Assembly (NCBI GenBank): GCA_031769625.1
Contig: JAUIMM010000088.1
Span: forward strand, 9,987,501-10,051,500
Source: Taudactylus pleione
Taxonomy: Eukaryota > Chordata > Amphibia > Anura > Myobatrachidae
Direction of reading: 5' to 3'
Length of the DNA: 64,000 bases
A model generated the notes under the pieces. That model was not told where the DNA came from. It did no database searches and worked only from the letters and a program-made list of their open reading frames with translations. Shown here piece by piece: positions 56,165-64,000 of this stretch (position 1 is its first letter; every line of letters starts with the position of its first letter). Made by a program: the position numbers and the translations under genes.

Positions 56165-56541
56165 CAGGGGCGCCGAGAGGGGGGGGGAGCGGGTATTATT
56201 TAGCCGGGCCCGGGCTTGCTAGAGGGGCTCGGCGGGGGCCCAGGTCCGGCAACGCTCTCCCCCTCCCTCCCTCACTCCTCCCACCCGCACAGCAGCCCGT
56301 GGGCTGCAGTGGGAGACTGCTTGCGGCTGCTGAGCAGCAGCCGAAGCAGTCTCTTGTGCCTGTGGGGGGGAGCGATCACACTGATCGCGCCCCCCTCTGG
56401 CTTTGCGCCGGGCTGAGGGGCTCACAGCACCACCCTCCCAGCTCTGCAAAAGTGCTTTATTTTCCCTTTAGCTCAAGGGAGTGTGGCCACGCCTCCCATA
56501 ATTAGGCCACACCCCCTTCCCCTGAGCTCTCTGCGCCCCTG
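56165..56541. mobile_element. hAT-type MITE (CAGGGGCGC ends)
   Basis: Left end CAGGGGCGCCGAGAGG; complement of the right end CAGGGGCGCAGAGAGC; exact 8 bp duplication ATGACAGC (56157-56164, 56542-56549). Length 377 bp, GC-rich, with inner inverted repeats around CTGCTGAGCAGCAG. No transposase. Confidence 0.92.
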
Positions 56542-56549
56542 ATGACAGC

Positions 56550-57081
56550 TACTCTCGTGGACGGAACAGTGGGGTGAATGCATAAATGTGTACGATTCAA
56601 AATACTAATGGTATAGTCATATTAGTATTCTGTTTGCTTCAGCTGCCTGTTATTATCTACAACCCAGAATCAGGCCTAATAATTTTATGCCCAATTAGAT
56701 CTACAAATGAGAAAATCTCCTTTGATTTAGCTTCTGGGGATATGATTAATTAAAGCTTAGTACAGCATTGTGATCTTCTGACCACGAAACCATGGTGTTC
56801 ATAGTGAGTGAATGGCAAATGATGTTCTGCTGTAGCACCATGCAGCACTCTGACAGTGGAATCACTATGGTGACATGGGAACAGAGTTCCCTATTCACTT
56901 TAATGATATGCCGAGTACATTACCGCTTCTGAACACTTCTGTTTCCAGTTCAGAAAGTTGCGGCTTTCTAAAGCTATCATCTGAAAGGGCCATAAAGCAA
57001 GCAGGTTGGATACCTTTAGCCGACCAATGTCAGAAGGTGGAGAGAATGGTATGTTCTTCTGCATTAACCCACCAGGTTTTA
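56550..57081. other. No recognisable gene
   Basis: About 530 bases of AT-rich DNA; nothing recognised. Confidence 0.5.
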
Positions 57082-57228
57082 AGGCCTCATTTATCAACGA
57101 ATGATATTCTTGTTATCACTCATTAGTAATCTTTAATAGTGCTCCAACCAATCAGCTCCTGTCATGTGCTGGAAAAATGACAGTTATAGAAGGAGCCGTT
57201 TAGTTGGATCACCAGTAACGAGTGATAA
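57082..57228. mobile_element. Snapback element, truncated copy
   Basis: TTTATCAACGAATGATATTC followed by TTGTTATCACTCATTAG matches the left arm of the complete element at 58281; the right arm here (GGATCACCAGTAACGAGTGA) is partial. The central motif is CTCCAACCAATCAGCTCCTG. Confidence 0.7.
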
Positions 57229-57247
57229 CAAGAATAGTAGGCACTAT

Positions 57248-57580
57248 AGGCTCGATTCAATTCAATGCGAATTGAAAAGTGCCGGTAGGGAGCTCCCGGA
57301 GCTATTCAATTCAGTGTGCTGTATTGTCGGAGAATGCCGGTTCTAGCACCCCACACAGTGTTTAGTCGCGAGAACTAGCATTCTCTGACTAAACTGCCCA
57401 GCGCGATGCTGTTTTCGCGGCGCTAAGGGCAGAAAACAGCATCACGTCTGGAGTTTTGTCAGATTTCTTCTCGCGCCCCAGGAGGGATTTGAGAAGAAAT
57501 CCTTAGCAGCGCGCTGAATTGAATAGCTCTAGGGGCTCCTTCCCAGCGCTATTCAATTCGCGTTGAATTGAATTGAGCCC
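57248..57580. mobile_element. Short inverted-repeat element, TAT duplication
   Basis: Left end AGGCTCGATTCAATTCAATG; complement of the right end GGGCTCAATTCAATTCAACG; TAT on both sides (57245-57247, 57581-57583). Length 333 bp. Further inner arms pair (AGGGAGCTCCCGGAGCTATT near 57287 with AATAGCTCTAGGGGCTCCTT near 57522). Confidence 0.85.
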
Positions 57581-57583
57581 TAT

Positions 57584-58280
57584 GCGTACCTAAATATGTG
57601 AAAATAATATAATCCTAAACTGGGATCAGGGAACTTCAACACTGGGAGTGCCAGATACATAAGCACAACCCCAAAATGAATTATTATTACTATGCGTGAG
57701 TCCTTATAAATTAGTAAAGGTCAGTGATACATTTTAACAAACTTTAGATGACTGTGGAACACAACAGCATCTATAACAGCATCTATAACTATAAAGCTAG
57801 CCAAATATGCTTAGCCAAAGTATCGAAACACATTAAGCGATGTGGATGGAAGAGCGCCATTATCACTACCTGAGATTCAACATCTGTGAAGGAGGGTCCA
57901 ACAACACCTGGGGAAGTCAGGGACTGAGCCATGTTTGCCCTCATTCCTTTTCACTCTGGTACGCAACCAAAAAAATCTGTAATATGTTTACACTTTGTTT
58001 AGAATATGTAAGTGCATTTCTATCAATATAAAAAAAACTATACAGTGTTCCACTAGAAATCTTTTATTTTTCTCCTTTCACATACATGGCAAATAGATAC
58101 GCGGTGTTCGAAAACACAAGAAGAAAGATATGTTGAAATACTCACATTATTACAATCTAAAATAAGGGTATTTATTCTACATAAAAGGGTCTGTGATGTT
58201 GGACTTTTGGATCTAATAATTGAAAGAAGAGCTTCACCTAATTTTTACATTTCTGTACACATGGTTGTTACCTAAAATTG
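57584..58280. other. No recognisable gene
   Basis: About 700 bases; the frame at 57840-58031 shows no family features. Confidence 0.5.
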
Positions 58281-58465
58281 GCCCAGATTTATCAACGAGC
58301 GATATTCTTGTTATCACTCATTACTAATCTTTAATAGTGCTCCAACCAATCAGCTCCTAACTGTCATTTTTCAAACACATGACAGCTAAGAGCTGATTGG
58401 TTGGAGCACCATTTAAGATTAGGAATGAGTGGTAACAATACTATCACTCGTTGATAAATCTGGGC
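58281..58465. mobile_element. Complete 185 bp snapback element
   Basis: Nearly the whole element is one inverted repeat: left arm GCCCAGATTTATCAACGAGC through CAATCAGCTC, right arm its complement, with about 85 bp arms and a loop of about 15 bases around TTTTTCAAACACAT. Flanks (AAAATTG, AATAAAA) do not give a clear duplication. Such a transcript would fold into a long hairpin. Confidence 0.85.
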
Positions 58466-59199
58466 AATAAAATTAATGGTAATACTTAATTGTAAAAAGA
58501 GATTCCACAATAGTGTATCAATTTGTTTGAGAATAATTGAAAGAAGACTTGTACAAACAGCTCTGAAATAGTAAATATATAATCTTTAGCCAAATATGCT
58601 AAATCTTAGATTCCCATACTCCCGTCCCAGGTTGGGCTATTATATAAATTTTCTTGAGTGTGTTTAATGAATTAGCTGTTGTGGGCATTCCCGGGTACCT
58701 GAAATCCTTCCTATCGCTGCTACTGATCCACTAATCTCTTGATAGCTATGAAAGTCTCATTAGGCTATAGATTACCCTCAATCAGTTAATGATCACTGCT
58801 GAAATAATAACAGGGTTTATGGAAAATACCTGGGTAAGAACCCATTCTGACTTCATTTATAAAAGATAAAAACGTTAATCTGCATGGCACCAACATCTGT
58901 ATATCCCACTCATAAATGATTTTATTTTTATGTCTTATACTCTTTTATTGCTATCTTTCTCCTTCTGGTTTTCCTTAAACTTCTGCCTTACTCATGTCAA
59001 TAAGATTTTCATTGCCTTATTAAAAACTCAGATATTATATAAAAAGTTTATTATGTTACTGCGATGACCGGGCTGTCTCTGAGCTCGTGTAAGTGTGGAG
59101 TTTAGGAATCAGCCATACCACAATCATTAGTAAGAGCAATTCCATGTTAGGAAAAACACACATAAAAGAACACAGAAACATGGATTGCTGACAGCAGAC
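58466..59199. other. No recognisable gene
   Basis: About 730 AT-rich bases with no recognised feature. Confidence 0.5.
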
Positions 59200-59204
59200 T
59201 AAGG

Positions 59205-59435
59205 GCCTGACTCAGAGATGGGCGCTAATACGATTTTCACGCAGATGGAACGATTGTGTGCCACTGTGCATATAAGCCGCACTGTGGATGCGCCGCAATT
59301 GCACTGCGATTACGGATGCACATCAGAATCCATCGCACAGTGAGTGACAGGTCGTCAGCGTTTGGGGGTTGTGACGGGGGGTGGTCTGAAAACGCAAGGG
59401 AGGTCGTCCGTTTGAAACTCCTGGCATTCTTCTGT
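59205..59435. mobile_element. Left part of a short inverted-repeat element cut by the hAT
   Basis: GGGCCTGACTCAGAG preceded by TAA (59202-59204) matches the left terminus of the GGGCCTGATTCAG family. The hAT element at 59444 follows, and I do not find the matching right terminus beyond it. Confidence 0.55.
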
Positions 59436-59767
59436 CTTATAACTAGGGGAGTGCACCGGCCACTTTTCGTGTTTTGATTTTGGATCTGGATCTTTCTTCA
59501 TGTTTTGGATCTGGATTGGTTTTGCCAAAACCACCCTTCCGTGTTTTGGGTTATGGGTTTTGTGTTTTGGATCTGTATTTTTTTGATAAAAAGCATAAAA
59601 ATAGCTAAAATCACAGAATTTGTGGGGTTTTCTGCTCGTATGCTATTATTAACCTCAATAACCTTAATTTCCACTCATTTCCAGTCTATTCTGAACACTG
59701 AACACCTCACAATAGTGTTTTTATGTCCAAAAGGTTGCACCGAGGTAGCTGGATGACTATGCTAAGC

Positions 59768-60145
59768 CAGGCTTTCCTACCCTCCCGATTTGGCCGGTAG
59801 CCTCCCGATTTTCGGGTGCCGCTCCCGGCCCCCCGGAAAGGCATGCAAGCCTCCCGGAAGCCTCCGACCCTCCCGTCCTCCCCCCTGAAAAGATTAGAAA
59901 TCCCCACAGCGGGAGAGCCGGTGACCCCGCCCCCTGCTTCACACTGCCGAAAATAACGGCATTGTGAAGAGGGGCGGAGCCATGATGATGCAATCGTGCA
60001 GCTCTGCCCCCGGCTCCACCCCCAATGTACCACCTTCTGGCTGGCCCGCCCCCTGCTCCACCCCCAATGACCGCCCCCGCCCCCCCGCTGTTAGCCAACA
60101 ATCAGCTCCCTCCCGGAAAGCTGGAGCTGATTGTCGGCAAGTATG
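59768..60145. mobile_element. CATACTTGCC-family hAT MITE nested in the hAT
   Basis: The left side is CAGGCTTTCCTACCCTCCCG (diverged) and the right end TTGTCGGCAAGTATG; exact 8 bp duplication TGCTAAGC at 59760-59767 and 60146-60153. Length 378 bp. Confidence 0.88.
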
Positions 60146-60342
60146 TGCTAAGCGACACGAGTGGGCGGCACAAACACGTGGCCCATCTAGGAGTGACACT
60201 GCAGTGGCAGACAGGATGGCAGTTTGAAAAACTAAGCCCCAAACAGTACATAATGCAAAGAAAAAAAAGAGGTGCAAGATGGAATTGTCCTTGGGCCCTC
60301 CCACCCACCCTTATGTTGTATAAACAGGACATGCACACTTTA

Positions 60343-60402
60343 ACAAACCAATCATTTCAGCGTCAGGGTCTGCCACATGACTGTGGCTGAAATGATTGGT
60401 TC
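60343..60402. repeat. Hairpin with ~21 bp arms
   Basis: AACAAACCAATCATTTCAGC pairs with GCTGAAATGATTGGTTCGTT; the loop is about 18 bases. It lies just downstream (in the minus-strand sense) of the transposase stop. Confidence 0.8.
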
Positions 60403-60457
60403 GTTTGGGCCCCCACAAAACAAGCTGGCAATGAATCTGTCCCTGCACAAACTGGCT

Positions 60458-61045
60458 CTACGGAGGTAAGATGTCGTCCTCATCCTCCTCATCCACCGAT
60501 TCCTCACCCTCTTCAGTGTTGTGTACATCCTCATCCTCACAGAGTATTAATTCGTCCCCGCTGGAATCCACCACCACAGGTCCCTCTGTATGTTCTGGAG
60601 GCTGGTCTCCCTGGAAGAGTTGATAATTCCTTTTTATGAACATCATCTTCTCCACATTTTGTGGAAGCAACCTCCTACGCCTTTCGCTGACAAGGTTCCC
60701 GGCTGCACTAAACACTCTTTCGGAGTGCACACTGGAGGGGGGGCAACTCAGGTAAAATAGAGCCAGTTTGTACAGGGGCCTCCAAATTGCCTCTTTTTCC
60801 TGCCAGTACATGTACGGACTGTCTGACATGCCTACTTGGATGCTGTCACCGATGTAATCCTCCACCATTCTGACAGTGGTGACAGTATCATATTCAGTGA
60901 CAGTAGACATGTCAGAAATTGTTGGCACGTCCTTCAATCCGGACCAGATGTCCAAACCGGCCCTTGACTTATGACACAGGTGCACGCTTGGCGCTGCTGC
61001 TGTGTTGATGCACGTGCAGCTACTGCGCATACATTTCGCACACAA
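60458..61045 (-). pseudogene. hAT transposase, C-terminal part only
   Basis: A 195-codon minus-strand frame with the hAT dimerisation domain: YMYWQEKEAIWRPLYKLALF, then YLSCPPSSVHSERVFSAAGN, then LVSERRRRLLPQNVEKMMFI. The SSVHSERVFSAAG signature is diagnostic. An acidic tail follows (DELILCEDEDVHNTEEGEES, then EDEDDILPP). The first ~40 codons (MCAKCMRSSCTCINTAAAPS) come from tandem-array sequence rather than transposase. The BED zinc finger and the catalytic RNase H fold are absent, so it cannot transpose. It could still dimerise if expressed, which is speculative. Confidence 0.92.
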
Positions 61046-63125
61046 ACACAGAAAAAAAAGAATTGTTTATTTTTTGTGGAGTGCGCTTTGGGGGTTACAC
61101 CACCCTTTAACAGACTTATGGGACACAGGCGCATGCTTGGCGCTGCTCCTTTGTTGATGCACGTACAGTGCACACAATTCACAAACACAGAAGAAAATGT
61201 TTTATTTTTGTTGGAGTGCACTTTGCAGGTTACACCACCCTTTAACAGACAGACGCACGCTTGTCGCTGCTGCTTTGAGGATGCAGGTGCGGCTACAGCC
61301 CTCACAATTCACAAAGACAGAAAAAAAAAGAAGAATTTTTCATTTTTTGTGGAGCGCACTTTGGGGGTTACACCACCCTTTAACTGACAGACGCACGCTT
61401 GTCGCTGCTTTGAGAGTGCAGGTGCGGCTACTTCGTATACATTTCACACACAAACACAGAAAAAAAGATTATTTTATTTTGGTTGGAGCGCACTTTGGGG
61501 GTTACACCACCCTTTAACAGACAGACGCACGCTTGTCACTGCTGCTTTGAGGATGCAGGTGCGGCTACTATGCATACATTTCACACAAACACAGAAAAAA
61601 AAGATTATTTTATTTTGGTTGGAGCGCACTTTGGGGGTTACACCACCCTTTAACAAACAGATGCATGCTTGTCGCTGCTGCTTTGAGGATGCAGGTGCGG
61701 CTACAGCCCACACAATTCACAAAGACAGAAAAAAAAAGAATTTTTTATTTTTTGTGGAGCGCACTTTGGGGGTTACACCACCCTTTAACAGACAGACGCA
61801 CACTTGTCGCTGCTGCTTTGAGGATGTAGGTGCGGCTACAGCCCGCACATTTCACAAAGACAGATAAAAAAGAAGAATTTTTTAATTTTTTTGGAGTGCA
61901 CTTTGGGGGTTACAGCACCCTTTAACGGACAAGCCAGCCGGCCCTTTACTTATGACACAGGCGCATGCTTGGTGCTTCTCCCTTGTTGATGCACGTGCAG
62001 CCACAGTGCACACAATTCACAAACACAGAAAATAATTCCTCCACCATTCTGTAAGTGGTGACAGTATCATATGCAGTGACAGTAGACATGTCAGAAATTG
62101 TTGGCACATTCTTCAGTCCGGACCAGATGTCCAAACCGGCCCTTGACTTATGACACAGGCGCACGGTTGGCGCTGCTGCTGTGTTGATGCACGTGTGGCT
62201 ACTGCACATACATTTCGCACACAAACACAGAAAAAATAAATTGTTTATTTTTTGTGGAGTGCACTTTGGGAGTCACACCACCCTTTAACAGACTTATGGG
62301 ACACAGGCGCACGCTTGGCACTGCTCCTTTGTTGATGCACGTGCAGCCACAGTGCACACAATTCACAAACACAGAAAATATTTTTTTATTTTGTTTGTAG
62401 TGCACTTTGGGGGTTACACCACCCTTTAACAGACGAGCCAGGTGGCCCTTTACTTATGACACAGGCGCACGCTTGACGCTACTTTGTTGATGCACGTGCG
62501 GCCACAGTGCACACAATTCACAAACACAGAAAATAATTATTTATTTTGTTTGGAGTGCACTTTGGGGGTTACGGCACCCTTTAACGGTCAAGCCAGCCGG
62601 TCCTTTACGTATGACACAGGCGCATGCTTGGCGCTACTTTGTTGATAACCGTGCGGCCACAGTGAACACAATTCACAAACACAGAAAATACTTTTTTATT
62701 TTGTTTGGAGTGCACTTTGGGGGTTATAGCACCCTTTAACGGTCAAGCCAGCCGGCCCTTTACTTATGACACAGGCGCACGCTTGATGCTACTTTGTTGA
62801 TGCACGTGCTGCTACTGTGCACACAATTCACAAAGACAGAAAAAAAAGAATAATTTATTTTTTGTGGAACGCACTTTGGGGGTTACACCACCCTTTAACA
62901 TACAGATGCATGCTTAGCGCTGCTGCTTTGAGGATGCAGGTGCGGCCACTGAGCATACATTTCACGCACAAACACAGAAAAAAGGAAGATTATTTTATTT
63001 TTTTTGGAGCGCACTTTGGGGGTTACACCACCCTTTAACAGACAGACGCACGCTTGGCGCTGCTGCTTTGAGGATGCACGTACAGTGCACACAATTCACA
63101 AACACAGAAAAAATATTTTTTTTTG
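60985..63125. repeat. ~120 bp tandem array, about 17 units
   Basis: Each unit has GACACAGGCGCACGCTTGGC (or GACAGACGCACGCTTG), GCTGCT-TTGTTGATGCACGTG or GCTTTGAGGATGCAGGTGCG, CACACAATTCACAAACACAG with an A-run, a T-rich stretch, then GAGTGCACTTTGGGGGTTAC and ACCACCCTTTAAC. Two subtypes alternate in blocks. At 62032-62140 the array includes transposase-coding sequence that also occurs at 60855-60965, so the duplication unit once extended into the gene. Apparent Cys-rich ORFs here are repeat artefacts. Confidence 0.92.
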
Positions 63126-63206
63126 CACTTGGGGGGAGCACCCCTGATGGACAGAGCACCCCCTGGACAACACTACAGCACCCCTTTAGGACTGGGACAC
63201 TGCACA

Positions 63207-63457
63207 GGACTTTGGAGGAGTGGACACAGCCCCTATGGACAACAGCAGCACAGCACAACACAGCCAGCCCCTATGGACTTTGGAGGAGTGGACACAGCCC
63301 CTATGGACAACAGCAGCACAGCACAACACAGCCAGCCCCTATGGACTTTGGAGGAGTGGACACAGCCCCTATGGACAACAGCAGCACAGCACAACACAGC
63401 CAGCCCCTATGGACTTTGGAGGAGTGGACACAGCCCCTATGTACAACAGCAGCACAG
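63207..63457. repeat. 68 bp tandem repeat, 3.7 copies, near identical
   Basis: Units start GGACTTTGGAGGAGTGGACA at 63207, 63275, 63343 and 63411, with essentially no divergence between full units. Since 68 is not a multiple of three, all three plus frames read through shifted versions of the same peptide, which explains the long overlapping frames. It is younger than the surrounding array. Confidence 0.95.
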
Positions 63458-63577
63458 CGCAGCACAGCACAACACTACACTGCACTACACTACACTACAC
63501 AGCCCAGCCAGCCCTAACTCCCACCCTCCCTCTTCACTGTCCACAGCCGAGTGAGAAAATGGCGCCGACGCGGGTAC

Positions 63578-63586
63578 CTTATATAG
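63578..63586 (-). promoter_or_regulatory. Putative transposase TATA box
   Basis: On the minus strand TATATAAGG lies about 160 bases inside the right end of the hAT and points toward the transposase remnant, which fits the family layout. A CGGCGCCATTTTC block follows immediately downstream. Confidence 0.5.
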
Positions 63587-63754
63587 AATACAAAACCCGC
63601 GAGACCCATAAGGCGGGATGATGACGTTTTGCCTCGATTTCAGATCCGAGTCAGGCGGGAAAAGTTGAGCCTGACTTGGATCGGCCTCGAGTCGTGGTGG
63701 CTCGGGGAGGGTTCGGATTTCAGAAATCCGAACTCACTCACCCCTACTTATAAC

Positions 63755-64000
63755 GGATATAAATGCCCATAACTGTAGAGGCTGGCACATGACTGATTGG
63801 CAGCGTGGGCTGCACAAACCTAATTAATGAGTCCACAGAACTTGAGACAAGACTGAAAGTGAAATATTTGGAGAGAGTACTGCATACAAGCTTATTTTAA
63901 TCCACAGTTCTAATAACTATAAAGACATACTAATAATCATACTAACGGCTGTGACAAATTATTATCCATTAAGTTTCTTGGGCAGTTTATGAAAGATGCC
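63755..64000. other. No recognisable gene
   Basis: About 245 bases to the window end, AT-rich; nothing recognised. Confidence 0.5.

Larger units (their letters stand above)
59444..63746 (-). mobile_element. hAT transposon, 4.3 kb, internally rearranged
   Basis: Left end TAGGGGAGTGCACCGG; complement of the right end TAGGGGTGAGTGAGTTCGG; exact 8 bp duplication CTTATAAC at 59436-59443 and 63747-63754. It contains, left to right: sub-terminal TTTGGATCTGGAT-type repeats, a nested MITE (59768-60145), a 20 bp-arm hairpin (60343-60402), the transposase C-terminus on the minus strand, a ~2 kb tandem array, a 68 bp array, and a TATA box at the right end oriented toward the transposase. The end sequence is related to the non-autonomous element at 31061. 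Confidence 0.93.

Noticed and set aside
60458..61045. Domesticated hAT transposase gene
   Set aside because: Only the C-terminal dimerisation part remains, inside clear transposon ends with an intact 8 bp duplication.
61000..62405. Cys-rich ORFs (CTCINKGAAPS-like) on both strands
   Set aside because: They are products of the ~120 bp tandem array; only 60458-60960 on the minus strand is true transposase sequence.
60985..63125. CRISPR-like array
   Set aside because: Repeats are long and contiguous with no unique spacers, inside a hAT element of a vertebrate-type genome.
63068..63621. Three overlapping long plus-strand ORFs reading WTQPLWTT-like repeats
   Set aside because: They arise from a 68 bp repeat that is not a multiple of three, so every frame reads the same peptide in turn; there is no domain or gene context.

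Overview
The window looks like ordinary repeat-rich vertebrate nuclear DNA, most likely from an amphibian and probably a frog. That is an inference from the mix of L1 and L2 LINEs, PIF/Harbinger, Tc1/mariner and hAT elements, a gamma-type endogenous retrovirus and many short inverted-repeat elements. I found no host protein-coding gene, rRNA, tRNA gene or CRISPR array. Nearly every open frame I recognise belongs to a decayed mobile element.

Left part (1-14.5 kb): the 3' end of an L2-like LINE abuts a decayed antisense Gypsy gag and its minisatellite-filled LTR. Next comes an almost complete endogenous retrovirus (3053-14491) with two ~1.15 kb LTRs, a primer-binding site, a splice donor, gag, protease, RT, RNase H, integrase, a gamma-type env and a polypurine tract. 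All genes are broken by stops or frameshifts, and gag is also split by a 549 bp element.

Middle (14.5-42.4 kb): a Tc1/mariner element with ~210 bp terminal repeats; many non-autonomous elements with 3 bp or 8 bp target duplications; a third, damaged L1 ORF2; a non-autonomous hAT; and a decayed PIF/Harbinger element with a converging transposase and Myb-like accessory gene, itself split by two other elements.

Right part (42.4-64 kb): a full-length L1 (L1a, 42726-53507) sits inside a short element. L1a holds a second, 5'-truncated L1 (L1b, 47837-51564), and L1b holds a hairpin-array element (50726-51253). Exact target-site duplications support the inner insertions. The window ends with a 4.3 kb hAT element (59444-63746). 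It keeps only the C-terminal dimerisation part of its transposase, beside a ~2 kb tandem array that contains a second copy of transposase coding sequence.

The most unusual structure is a family of ~550 bp elements (1850, 5897, 15037, 50726) built almost wholly from about ten short hairpins in a fixed order. Both arms of a hairpin differ between copies yet still pair. Other hairpin chains occur at 19.4 and 20.95 kb. All identities come from reading the sequence; no database was searched.
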